A stretch of DNA of 64,000 nt from Pseudomonas sp. ANT_J12 (GCF_008370045.1 NZ_VOBN01000003.1:428294-492293); one strand, 5' to 3'; counted from the stretch's first letter, positions 42,131-48,945 are shown. A program made the numbers and translations. Notes: generated by a model not told the origin, from the letters alone.

Positions 42131-42969
42131 GAATCATATGTAATTACTCAATTTTGAGGTTTCTCCCTTACCCAGAGACGGGTGAGTTTGTGAATATTGG
42201 CATTGTGCTTTTCGCCAACAATGGTGACTTTCGCTTCGCCGTTGAGGCAAAGCGTCAGCGGGTAACAACATTTTTTCCAAGCCTTGATGCAAAGATTTTT
42301 ATCAGGGCTCGCAAGGAGATGAATGCAGAGCTAGCCAGGGTAAGCGGCTTTTTCACAAGCCGTCGAGACGAGCGACAAACCCTGTCGGCGACGTTCAGTC
42401 ATTTGATCCATCCACGTGAAACGATGATGCGCTTTAGCGATCCTGGATCGATAGTCGCAGCCAGTTCTGACCAAGCGCTGAAAGTACTCTTCGATCACTA
42501 CGTTAATCACAGCTTTGCTACCAAGGAATACCAGGAGGCAGCCCTTGAAAAGCAATTGGGCAGGCTTTTGGCTGATGTTAATCTAAAGCAGCACTACGTG
42601 GATCGAAAACTGGGCACATCTGATTATCCTGTGAAATTCCCATTTGTGCTGATCCAGGGCGGCAGGGCTGCACAAGCAATAAAGCCATTGCACCTTGGTC
42701 ATGATGAGCCTGCGAAAATTTATGAGCATGGAGATGCTTGGATCTCGCGTGTTCGGCGCCTGAGCACTGCGGGCCAGCTACCACCCGACACACTGTTCGT
42801 GGCAGGCCCACCTATTGCTGGAAAGCAAAAGCTCTTTAAGGCATACAAGGAAGTTTCAATGGAGCTGAGCACCTTTCCAGAGGTTCGTGTAATCAGTGCA
42901 GACGAAGATCGTGCCAGCATGGTAAGCCTTATTAAGGAAGGCATCCCGGCATCTGCTGAGATAGCGTAA
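42127..42969 (+). CDS. DUF3037 partner of HipA-like kinase
   Basis: 280 residues. The conserved start MRIICNYSILRFLPYPETGE, FVNIGIVLFAN is typical of DUF3037. The rest is a mixed alpha/beta protein. It is translated by ATGA overlap with the kinase. DUF3037 genes are often next to HipA-like kinases; it may be the substrate, regulator or the N-terminal module lost from HipA. Followed by a terminator. Confidence 0.8.
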   Translation: MRIICNYSILRFLPYPETGEFVNIGIVLFANNGDFRFAVEAKRQRVTTFFPSLDAKIFIRARKEMNAELARVSGFFTSRRDERQTLSATFSHLIHPRETMMRFSDPGSIVAASSDQALKVLFDHYVNHSFATKEYQEAALEKQLGRLLADVNLKQHYVDRKLGTSDYPVKFPFVLIQGGRAAQAIKPLHLGHDEPAKIYEHGDAWISRVRRLSTAGQLPPDTLFVAGPPIAGKQKLFKAYKEVSMELSTFPEVRVISADEDRASMVSLIKEGIPASAEIA

Positions 42970-42973
42970 AAGG

Positions 42974-42998
42974 AGCCGGCCCAGCGCCGGGCTTTTCG
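42974..42998 (+). terminator. Terminator after kinase/DUF3037 pair
   Basis: AGCCGGC/GCCGGGCT stem followed by TTTTCG, 6 nt after the DUF3037 stop. Confidence 0.65.
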
Positions 42999-43084
42999 TA
43001 TCTGCCTGACGCCACGTCATTGCTTTCATAACGCAGAACTGGGCACAATCTTCGTGCTGATGGATCAGCATCCCGTTTACAGAG

Positions 43085-43108
43085 AGCCCGCCCCGTGCGG
43101 GCTTTTTG
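43085..43108 (+). terminator. Second plus-strand terminator
   Basis: GCCCGC/GCGGGC stem with a 5-nt loop and TTTTTG. About 110 nt after the first; a back-up, or the end of a short transcript from 42999-43084. Confidence 0.65.
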
Positions 43109-43203
43109 TTGCCTACCTTGACCCTCGCAACTCTATCGCTTAATTCGGTGCGACCATTTGATGGACCCATTTAAGCGCGCCCCAAGTGGTTTTTTTCATC
43201 TGC

Positions 43204-43392
43204 TCAAAATCTCAACTCTTGATAGCCTCCACTATCACTGTGAATTCTCACCGAGGCGCCAACCTTCGTAAGTATTCGCGAGGCAAGCTTCACCAGCTCT
43301 TCCTGGGACGCCGCTTCAAGCGTCGGTATATGTGAGCGATCTCTGAATAGCCCCCACCCTTTAGCTGTCCTTTTAATTCGGTAACTACGCAT
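43204..43392 (-). CDS. DUF2188-like small protein
   Basis: 62 residues from ATG 43392. Pattern YRIKRTAKGWGLFRDRSHIP, LEAASQEELVKLASRILTKV and ASVRIHSDSGGYQELRF fits DUF2188-like proteins (beta hairpins flanking a helix). Function unknown. Confidence 0.6.
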   Translation of the reverse strand: MRSYRIKRTAKGWGLFRDRSHIPTLEAASQEELVKLASRILTKVGASVRIHSDSGGYQELRF

Positions 43393-43451
43393 CCTTTCGC
43401 TCCCGGGAATCGATAGGCCAGCATAGCAAGAAAACACTTTTCTATTTTCCC

Positions 43452-43673
43452 CTACCCTGCTCCGCCCATGCATTCTGCCGTGCTGGCAAGTGATGCTCCT
43501 GCCTGCTGGACAAGCTTGCGCCACTCGTCGCTGGTGATGAGGTCCGCCCGCTCCATGGCGTCAGCCCGCCTCAACAACCCGAAATACTTTTCCTCTGCGT
43601 CTATTTGGAATTCAGCCAGGACGAATAGCTCGCGCCAGGCTGTCATGGCCATTCTTCGCTGTGCCTCTTTCAT
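43452..43673 (-). CDS. Small helical protein, paralogue C
   Basis: 73 residues, MKEAQRRMAMTAWRELFVLA, with IDAEEKYFGLLRRADAMERA, DEWRKLVQQAGASL. A diverged copy of the same length lies at 43962-44183. No family recognised. Confidence 0.6.
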   Translation of the reverse strand: MKEAQRRMAMTAWRELFVLAEFQIDAEEKYFGLLRRADAMERADLITSDEWRKLVQQAGASLASTAECMGGAG

Positions 43674-43961
43674 TGGAACCCCTATTGTTGGTCTATAGGG
43701 GTAGAGGTCAGGTTAGACGGACCGTTCAGTGCGATGGCACATCGCTCGACCAATGGTGGCAATTCGCCAAATCCCGATTGATCGACTAGTCTTATGGCGA
43801 ATTAGAAAATCCCGCAAGCTCCAGGCTCCAGATATCGCCAAGCAAGGTTTTTTCGTGTCGGCCTTTGATCAAGTATTGGTAATGCTCTACTCTTCCAAAT
43901 GATTCTCATGACTTTTTACAGCCCGCTCCCCTTGGCGGGCTTTTTTTCGCCTGCACTCCCA
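43674..43961. other. Intergenic stretch with plus-strand terminator
   Basis: 288 bases without a recognisable protein gene. At 43921-43947 a GCCCGC/GCGGGC stem is followed by TTTTTTT on the plus strand, although no plus-strand gene precedes it. The region could encode a small RNA. GATGGCACATC and TTCGCC/GGCGAA inverted repeats are also visible at about 43732-43802. Confidence 0.45.
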
Positions 43962-44183
43962 TCAAGCCCCGCCTTCAAGCCCTTCAATTGATCGCACATG
44001 GAAAGCTGTCGCTTCCTCCACCAGGCCTTTCCATTCAGCTTCGTTAATCAACCCAATGCTCTTGTAACGGTCAGCCATCTTTAGCAGTTCGTCGTACAGT
44101 TCCTCGGCGTCCATGTGTGGCTCGGGGTTCGACATCAGCGTGTGCCATTCGGCCAGCGCTTCTTCCTTTCCGTTCTCGTTCAT
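43962..44183 (-). CDS. Small helical protein, paralogue D
   Basis: 73 residues, MNENGKEEALAEWHTLMSNP, with MDAEELYDELLKMADRYKSI, EAEWKGLVEEATAFH. Related to the 73-residue protein at 43452 (shared DAEExYxxLLxxAD and EWKxLVxxA). Confidence 0.6.
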   Translation of the reverse strand: MNENGKEEALAEWHTLMSNPEPHMDAEELYDELLKMADRYKSIGLINEAEWKGLVEEATAFHVRSIEGLEGGA

Positions 44184-44325
44184 AGCGACTCACCAAGTTG
44201 TGTGTGTGTGCGTCAGTAGAAAGCGCGCAGGACTCCGGTGTTCAGATCAAACGACATACGGGAGGACCAATGGTGGCCGTGCGCCATGGATGGTAGAGTT
44301 CGGGCTAAATGATGGGAGGGATCCA

Positions 44326-44901
44326 ATGAAAGGACTTGGCAAAGTTGTACTGTTTATAGGGGTTTGCTGGGCGATATACGCGCTCAACATGGATGTTTCG
44401 GTTTCGACGGATTCAGGCGGCAGAGTAAATAACCTGGGGCTTATGGCTGACCGCCAGGTTCACACCATTGCCGGCGGAATGATCGCGCTGGCAGGCCTGC
44501 TTATGATTCTCATTGGAGGCAGAGCGTCACCCGCTAAGCCTCAAGTGGAATCCGGCACGCGCCCCTGCCCTTTGTGCGCTGAGACCATCAAGAATGCAGC
44601 GGTCAAGTGCAAGCATTGTGGAGCTGATGTAGAACTAGTTGCTGCCCCGCGCCTTAAAAATGGATGGGTCGCCTCAACGGCTTGCCGAGATGAGATTGAG
44701 CAGCAGCGCACAATAGAGGCCATTGCAGCCACCGGACTTCCAGTTGTTTCAATGACAGGACTGGCCGTAGGTGCGGGGCCATTCGAGACGAAGGAAGAAG
44801 CCAAGAAAGCTCTAGCAGCGATGCGGGACGGTCCCAAGCTATTCAGCGAGATCATCTACAGGGATTCAGTGAGCGGTAAGTATCCACCGATTGCAGACTA
44901 G
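44326..44901 (+). CDS. Two-TM membrane protein with zinc ribbon and SPOR-like end
   Basis: 191 residues from ATG 44326 with SD GGGAGG. TM1 at about 5-21 (GKVVLFIGVCWAIYALNM), TM2 at about 48-66 (IAGGMIALAGLLMILIGG). Then a zinc ribbon CPLCAETIKNAAVKCKHCGA and a C-terminal domain with FETKEEAKKALAAMRDG, a repeat found in SPOR-like modules. Own terminator downstream. A lysogen-expressed envelope protein is likely; function unknown. Confidence 0.65.
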   Translation: MKGLGKVVLFIGVCWAIYALNMDVSVSTDSGGRVNNLGLMADRQVHTIAGGMIALAGLLMILIGGRASPAKPQVESGTRPCPLCAETIKNAAVKCKHCGADVELVAAPRLKNGWVASTACRDEIEQQRTIEAIAATGLPVVSMTGLAVGAGPFETKEEAKKALAAMRDGPKLFSEIIYRDSVSGKYPPIAD

Positions 44902-44918
44902 ATAGACAGCGATATCAA

Positions 44919-44944
44919 GAGCCCGCCACTGAGCGGGCTTTTTT
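44919..44944 (+). terminator. Terminator after membrane zinc-ribbon gene
   Basis: AGCCCGC/GCGGGCT stem with a 6-nt loop, followed by TTTTTTA. Confidence 0.75.
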
Positions 44945-44951
44945 ACGCCCG

Positions 44952-45263
44952 TCAGAATGGCGCCGGCTCCTCTACCGGCTCGTATACCTCAACCGGCCGA
45001 TCTTCTTCGGCGCTCGCCTCCCACTTCAGCGTTACAGAATCATCGTCGTTGAAGATCATCTCTATGCCGTCCGTCTCCGACAGCAAGCCCATCACCTCCT
45101 CCCACTCTCGGTCCCCGTCCGTGTCTAGGCGATGAATAGTCACCCAGCGCTGAATCTGTGCGACAGGGTGATTGATCATCGACGATACGCGCAAACCAAG
45201 TCGCTCAATCCCGCTGATTTCCTGCCGTTCAGCCGACTTTTCTTGTTTCTTCGCCTTCGCCAT
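44952..45263 (-). CDS. DUF1654 family protein
   Basis: 103 residues from ATG 45263. Conserved SGIERLGLRVSSMINHPVAQ, QRWVTIHRLDTDGDREWEEV and DDDSVTLKWEAS match DUF1654, a small Pseudomonas family common in prophages. Function unknown. Convergent with the zinc-ribbon gene and divergent from the early promoter at 45.4 kb. Confidence 0.75.
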   Translation of the reverse strand: MAKAKKQEKSAERQEISGIERLGLRVSSMINHPVAQIQRWVTIHRLDTDGDREWEEVMGLLSETDGIEMIFNDDDSVTLKWEASAEEDRPVEVYEPVEEPAPF

Positions 45264-45384
45264 CTCGCCCCCTAATATCTGTATATGCATCCAGTATGTG
45301 GCGACTATATCGAAGCGATACCCGGCGGTAAATCACTAAAACCTTCGTGTGGAAATTAAGCCATTTGGGCACTGGCAAGAAAAA

Positions 45385-45429
45385 TATGTACTTTTGGTAC
45401 TTTACAACTGTGAACCGTTGGTACATATT
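45385..45429 (+). promoter_or_regulatory. Early promoter/operator (PL/OL-like)
   Basis: Plus-strand promoter TTTACA (45401-45406), 17 bp, CATATT (45424-45429). It is flanked and overlapped by TATGTAC (45385-45391) and GTACATA (45421-45427), an inverted pair with a further GTAC at 45397-45400. The heptamer matches that in the cI-cro region, so CI and Cro probably control both. No gene is assigned from 45264 to 45532. Confidence 0.6.
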
Positions 45430-45487
45430 CAACCCATCGCAACCGGCACCCAATCAGGGGCCAGCTGCGAAGGGTCGAGAGATCCGC

Positions 45488-45499
45488 CGCTCTTTAACA
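45488..45499 (+). promoter_or_regulatory. boxA-like antitermination site
   Basis: CGCTCTTTAACA, nearly identical to the bacterial boxA (TGCTCTTTAACA) and to lambda nut boxA. It is about 55 nt downstream of the promoter at 45401-45429, on the transcribed strand. It suggests Nus-dependent antitermination of the early operon. No clear boxB is seen. Confidence 0.6.
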
Positions 45500-45532
45500 G
45501 CTCAGGATCCTCGCCATCGACTACCCCGGGTT

Positions 45533-45811
45533 TCAGCCGGTAAGTGCGAGCAATAAATAGTCGATGCCACGCCAGCTCTGGAACTGGTCGTGCTCACCAG
45601 GTGTGAGTGCGCGAAACCACGCAAGCCGGTCGGCGAAGAACACCGTCCACGAAATGTGTGACTCCGGCCAGAGATATGAATCGGGCGATGCGCGTGGTGG
45701 AGAAGAAACAACAAATTCAAGAATTAGCGGGCCCGATAGCTTCGGCTGGGACCGCCGGACCTCATGCACCCTGCCCCACTCAATCAGGGCACTTAGAGCT
45801 GTAGCGTGCAT
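45533..45811 (-). CDS. Hypothetical protein opposite the early operon
   Basis: 92 residues from ATG 45811. MHATALSALIEWGRVHEVRR, PLILEFVVSSPPRASPDSYL, ISWTVFFADRLAWFRALTPG. The sequence has natural composition and protein-like hydrophobic pattern, but the SD is weak (AGGTCC). It is antisense to the start of the plus-strand operon. Confidence 0.45.
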   Translation of the reverse strand: MHATALSALIEWGRVHEVRRSQPKLSGPLILEFVVSSPPRASPDSYLWPESHISWTVFFADRLAWFRALTPGEHDQFQSWRGIDYLLLALTG

Positions 45812-45984
45812 GTTGTAAGGACCTGTGATCCACGGCGAACAGATGCTGTTTGACGCTGTGAGTAGGAAGCTCGAAGCCCACACCGAAGACGCCGGCCAGC
45901 CCTGCAATCAGCAGCGGGCAACTGGCCAACACCGATGACGCAATACCCCGGCCTGTCGCCAGTAGCGAGGCCGGGTTCCACAGA

Positions 45985-46030
45985 TTTACTGATGCCGCTT
46001 CTATGAGGCGGCATCGGAAATCAACGGAGG
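45985..46030 (+). repeat. Hairpin leader copy 1
   Basis: TTTACT, stem GATGCCGC (45991-45998) with GCGGCATC (46008-46015), then GGAAATCAACGGAGG with the SD of the next gene. First of five related leaders. Confidence 0.7.
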
Positions 46031-46038
46031 AACACAGC

Positions 46039-46239
46039 ATGACCACGATCATCAAGGACACCTTCACCAGCGGTGCACAGGTGAGCTTGGAAATGGATAA
46101 GGACGAAGGTGAGCTGTTCGTCTTCCACTGCCCGGCCGGCCAAGGCTGCAACGTCAGCAAATGGCCGCTGGACAGCTACCACATACCAATTGCGATGGCG
46201 CACTACGAACAATGTTGCGAACTGGAAAAAGCGGCCTGA
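46039..46239 (+). CDS. Small early protein 1 of the cassette array
   Basis: 66 residues from ATG 46039, SD ACGGAGG. MTTIIKDTFTSGAQVSLEMD, GELFVFHCPAGQGCNVSKWP. Three Cys and a compact beta pattern. Unrecognised. Its TGA starts hairpin leader copy 2. Confidence 0.65.
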   Translation: MTTIIKDTFTSGAQVSLEMDKDEGELFVFHCPAGQGCNVSKWPLDSYHIPIAMAHYEQCCELEKAA

Positions 46240-46295
46240 CGGCCTATTCACTGATGCACCTGGTGACGGGTGCATCGGGAAAATCACCGGAGATA
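46237..46295 (+). repeat. Hairpin leader copy 2
   Basis: Begins at the previous stop (TGACGGCCTATTCACT). Stem GATGCACC (46253-46260) with GGTGCATC (46269-46276), loop TGGTGACG, then GGGAAAATCACCGGAG. Confidence 0.75.
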
Positions 46296-46300
46296 GAGAA

Positions 46301-46534
46301 ATGCCAGCACCTAAACGCCCTACCGCCGCACAACTGCAACGTCAGGTCGACAACTGGAACGCCAAGCACCCAGTCGGCACCGTGGTCAGCTTCGAAGAAA
46401 TCGTCGGGCGCGGCGAAACGCTTCGGACGGCAACCCGGGATGAGGCCTCGGTCTTCGGCGGACACACCGCAGTGATCTTACTGGAAGGCAAAAGCGGCTT
46501 CGTCGATCTGGGTCACTGCAAAGCAGTTGCATGA
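46301..46534 (+). CDS. Small early protein 2 of the cassette array
   Basis: 77 residues from ATG 46301, SD CCGGAG. MPAPKRPTAAQLQRQVDNWN, GTVVSFEEIVGRGETLRTAT, HTAVILLEGKSGFVDLGHC. Looks like a small SH3-like or beta-barrel protein. Function unknown. Confidence 0.65.
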   Translation: MPAPKRPTAAQLQRQVDNWNAKHPVGTVVSFEEIVGRGETLRTATRDEASVFGGHTAVILLEGKSGFVDLGHCKAVA

Positions 46535-46596
46535 CGGACCTCATCACTGAGCAGCCTTCTTGCGAGGGCTGCTTGGGATGACAACCAAACGGAGCA
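46532..46596 (+). repeat. Hairpin leader copy 3
   Basis: TGACGGACCTCATCACT, stem AGCAGCC (46550-46556) with GGCTGCT (46567-46573), then TGGGATGACAACCAAACGGAG. The stem sequence differs from the other copies but pairs fully. Confidence 0.75.
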
Positions 46597-46603
46597 AGGC
46601 GTG

Positions 46604-46810
46604 ATGAATTCAGCAAAAGAAGTTGCCACCAAGCTCGCTTTTCAAACTCGCATGATCAATGCGATTGAGCGCAATGAAATGTTTTCGCTGCGCGACTGGA
46701 CGCTGTTCGAGCTGCACGACCTTGAGTTTTCGGCCGAGCTGCAAAACGCCCCTATCGCACACGCCGCAATCCTCGAAGAACTTGATCGCCGCGATCTGGC
46801 GGCAGCATGA
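46604..46810 (+). CDS. Small early protein 3 of the cassette array
   Basis: 68 residues from ATG 46604 (GTG 46601 also possible), SD ACGGAG. MNSAKEVATKLAFQTRMINA, LFELHDLEFSAELQNAPIAH. All-helical. Function unknown. Confidence 0.6.
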   Translation: MNSAKEVATKLAFQTRMINAIERNEMFSLRDWTLFELHDLEFSAELQNAPIAHAAILEELDRRDLAAA

Positions 46811-46865
46811 CGGACCTTTTCCTGGTGCATCTGGTGACGGGTGCAGCGGGAAATCAACCGAGGAC
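46808..46865 (+). repeat. Hairpin leader copy 4 (weaker stem)
   Basis: TGACGGACCTTTTCCTGG, stem TGCATC (46826-46831) with GGTGCA (46840-46845, one G-T pair), then GCGGGAAATCAACCGAGG. The outer stem is eroded relative to copies 1, 2 and 5. Confidence 0.6.
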
Positions 46866-46871
46866 ACCGAA

Positions 46872-47126
46872 ATGCCGAAGTACATGCTCGACTACATCCG
46901 GCTTTGCCGGGAATGCAGCCTGGATCTGCGCACGATCGGCAACATGCTGAACATCGTGATTCCCACCCTGCAGCGTGAGGCTGCAAAGCTTCGCAACGCT
47001 GTAACTGAACTGGCGGGTGCCTTCCCTGAGCTTGAGCGGGACGTCGAGTTACTGGAGGCGGCCATTCGTGCCGGTATCCAGCGCTGCACCCCGCGGCCAC
47101 ACCAGCAAGAGCTGTTCGCAGCATGA
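46872..47126 (+). CDS. Small early protein 4 of the cassette array
   Basis: 84 residues from ATG 46872, SD CCGAGG. MPKYMLDYIRLCRECSLDLR, LRNAVTELAGAFPELERDVE, ending HQQELFAA. Coiled-coil-like. Function unknown. Confidence 0.6.
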   Translation: MPKYMLDYIRLCRECSLDLRTIGNMLNIVIPTLQREAAKLRNAVTELAGAFPELERDVELLEAAIRAGIQRCTPRPHQQELFAA

Positions 47127-47186
47127 CGGACCTTTTCACTGATGCCCATCCAGAGTGGTGGGCATCGGGAAAACAACCGGAGGGAC
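47124..47186 (+). repeat. Hairpin leader copy 5
   Basis: TGACGGACCTTTTCACT, stem GATGCCCA (47141-47148) with TGGGCATC (47159-47166), then GGGAAAACAACCGGAGG. Confidence 0.75.
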
Positions 47187-47191
47187 GCAAT

Positions 47192-47398
47192 GTGTTCAGC
47201 ATGATTGTCGGAAAAACCTACAACACCAAGAACGGATCAGTCGTAACCATCGAGCATGACAAGGGCGATTATCAGTATCCATTCTTCGGAACGATCATTG
47301 GCGCCGACGGAAAAACTGACCGCCTAGCCTATTACGCCATCAACGGAAGCTACGACTTGCACTCAGACTCTGGCTACAGCATCGCATCCGAGGCTTGA
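47192..47398 (+). CDS. Small early protein 5 of the cassette array
   Basis: 68 residues if started at GTG 47192 (GGAGG 8 nt upstream); ATG 47201 is an alternative. VFSMIVGKTYNTKNGSVVTI, GKTDRLAYYAINGSYDLHSD. Beta-rich. An upstream in-frame ATG at 47123 would translate through the hairpin leader and is thought unlikely. Confidence 0.6.
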   Translation: MFSMIVGKTYNTKNGSVVTIEHDKGDYQYPFFGTIIGADGKTDRLAYYAINGSYDLHSDSGYSIASEA

Positions 47399-47960
47399 AA
47401 ACCAGCGCCAAAGCCAGCCTGGCTATAACTGCCCGATCCTCTCTATGAGGGTGCATCGGAAATCCCCAGCGCAGCAGCGGCAGCCATCACGAAGTAGGCC
47501 GGGGCGCGTAAGTCGGGTGGGGATTTCCGATGCGGACGAAACTGCGGCCTATAACCGCCCACCTGCAAGCAACAAACCATCGAGAACGGTAGCCACTGCC
47601 TTCCCAGTGAGCGAACAACAAGAGATACGGCCATGAAGTAGATCAACGATTCACCCGCGTGGCGTAGCAAGCCTGAAGGCTTCGCCCAACACCCTAACAG
47701 GCAGCGGAAAGCAGGGCCGACGATGTCACCGCGCATCAGCCAGGGAGCTGGCAGGCCCAACCCAAACGAAGATGAACACCGCAGGCGAGTCCGAGGGCAT
47801 AGCTGGCCAGACTCGATACATCCCGGGCAGTGCCGGGCGCCTGCATCCCCTTCCCCAGTCGACACCACCCGCATGCACTCCCCTCCGCGCCCAACGGCAA
47901 CCAGCGGAATGGATGAGTGCAGCCGAGTTTTGTTGGATCAACCAAACACTGGAGGTCGCC
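47399..47960. other. Gene-poor stretch with long inverted repeat
   Basis: 562 bases without a convincing gene. 47453-47468 and 47518-47533 are a perfect 16-bp inverted repeat (GCATCGGAAATCCCCA), whose arms resemble the 3' part of the hairpin leaders. Two open frames of about 60 to 140 codons (one on each strand) have low-complexity Arg/Pro composition and no SD. It may be a decayed part of the cassette array. Confidence 0.5.
47453..47533. repeat. 16-bp perfect inverted repeat
   Basis: Arms 47453-47468 and 47518-47533, spacer 49 nt. The arm sequence GCATCGGAAATCCCC is the leader motif of copies 1-5 in both orientations, so an inverted second copy is present on the minus strand. Confidence 0.75.
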
Positions 47961-48152
47961 ATGAGCGACAACACCAATCCAAGGCCGCGCCGGGTTACCG
48001 CCAAGATCACCCGCCTTGTAACTGAGTGGGCGATCGTGACTCTCGATCGGAACGGCAATCTTGATGAGTTCGTCGAAACCGTCGAAGAGATTGAGCACGT
48101 CGATGTGATGGAGCTTCACAGCATCCGTTCCGTATTCAGCGTCCACTCGTAA
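47961..48152 (+). CDS. Small early hypothetical protein
   Basis: 63 residues from ATG 47961, SD CTGGAGG. MSDNTNPRPRRVTAKITRLV, then EWAIVTLDRNGNLDEFVETV. Short beta-alpha pattern. Unrecognised. Confidence 0.6.
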   Translation: MSDNTNPRPRRVTAKITRLVTEWAIVTLDRNGNLDEFVETVEEIEHVDVMELHSIRSVFSVHS

Positions 48153-48177
48153 CTACCTCGCCACTCTGGAGGCGACC

Positions 48178-48426
48178 ATGGCTACCAGCTATGCAGACAG
48201 TGCCCAGGCCCGAGAGTGGGACAGGCGCTACGACGCTTGGGGGCGAGAGAAGAGGCCGCAGGCGGACGAGTTCCACGACTACGAGGCCGAAGCGCTGAAG
48301 CGAACCCAGGCACTGGCAGATCAAGCGGCTCAAGAGCTGCTTGAGCGAAAGGCCAGCGCCAAACGTGTCGCCGTCGCCACTGATGCGATCGGTGAATTCT
48401 GGGGTTTAAAGGAGAAGACGCCGTGA
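48178..48426 (+). CDS. Small early hypothetical protein
   Basis: 82 residues. MATSYADSAQAREWDRRYDA, then AEALKRTQALADQAAQELLE. Charged and helical. The SD GGAGG lies in the right arm of a TCGCC/GGCGA hairpin just before the ATG. Overlaps the next gene by 4 nt. Confidence 0.6.
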   Translation: MATSYADSAQAREWDRRYDAWGREKRPQADEFHDYEAEALKRTQALADQAAQELLERKASAKRVAVATDAIGEFWGLKEKTP

Positions 48427-48656
48427 ACCTACAGCAGCGCGATCACCAAACAGCAATCGGCTGGATCGAGGGCGAGATCGACAACATGATCCGCGACCTC
48501 GGGAAGCCCAACGCCAGCTCGGCGGCAACTTCGGTCATCACCTTGGCCTACCTGCTGCGCGCCATCGACGACAACGAGCACCGCCACTACCGGGCGCGGG
48601 TCGACCAGATCTACGCCTCCTACAACGAATCGATCAAGCAAGGAGCTGCAGCATGA
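48423..48656 (+). CDS. Small early hypothetical protein
   Basis: 77 residues from GTG 48423. VNLQQRDHQTAIGWIEGEID, SSAATSVITLAYLLRAIDDN. All-helical. Overlaps both neighbours by 4 nt. Confidence 0.55.
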   Translation: MNLQQRDHQTAIGWIEGEIDNMIRDLGKPNASSAATSVITLAYLLRAIDDNEHRHYRARVDQIYASYNESIKQGAAA

Positions 48657-48823
48657 CGACCCCACCGGTTAAATCCCTGATCGACGAGCAACTTGCCGAA
48701 ATCGAGCGGAGTCTGGTTCTCCTCGGCGCCGGACTTCCTCGCGATCTGCCAGTCTCTGCGCTGCCGCCACAGCTTGCCGCAGCGATCAAAGGCGGCCGTA
48801 TCGCCGTGAGGGTTCGGCCATGA
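48653..48823 (+). CDS. Small early hypothetical protein (56 aa)
   Basis: MTTPPVKSLIDEQLAEIERS, then LGAGLPRDLPVSALPPQLAA. Short, coupled at both ends by ATGA overlaps, Pseudomonas-like codon use. Not long enough for a family call. Confidence 0.55.
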   Translation: MTTPPVKSLIDEQLAEIERSLVLLGAGLPRDLPVSALPPQLAAAIKGGRIAVRVRP

Positions 48824-48945
48824 AGCCAGTCTTCTGGCTGCTCGCCGCTGGTCTGCTCGTAGTGATGCTGGCCTACAACGTCAAGCGCGAAGCTTCTGGT
48901 GTATGCCAAGTGCCGCACTCGACGACCTACCGAGTGCTCCGGTGA
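48820..48945 (+). CDS. Small single-TM protein (41 aa)
   Basis: MKPVFWLLAAGLLVVMLAYN followed by VKREASGVCQVPHSTTYRVL. One membrane helix (residues 4-19), short basic/Cys tail. Coupled by overlaps on both sides. Role unknown. Confidence 0.5.
   Translation: MKPVFWLLAAGLLVVMLAYNVKREASGVCQVPHSTTYRVLR

Noticed and set aside
45349..45543. 64-codon plus-strand frame beginning MEIKPFGHW
   Set aside because: It covers the promoter, operator half-sites and boxA, has no SD, and ends in low-complexity sequence.
47443..47874. 143-codon minus-strand frame
   Set aside because: It reads through the 16-bp inverted repeat, has mixed composition and no SD; not supported as a gene.
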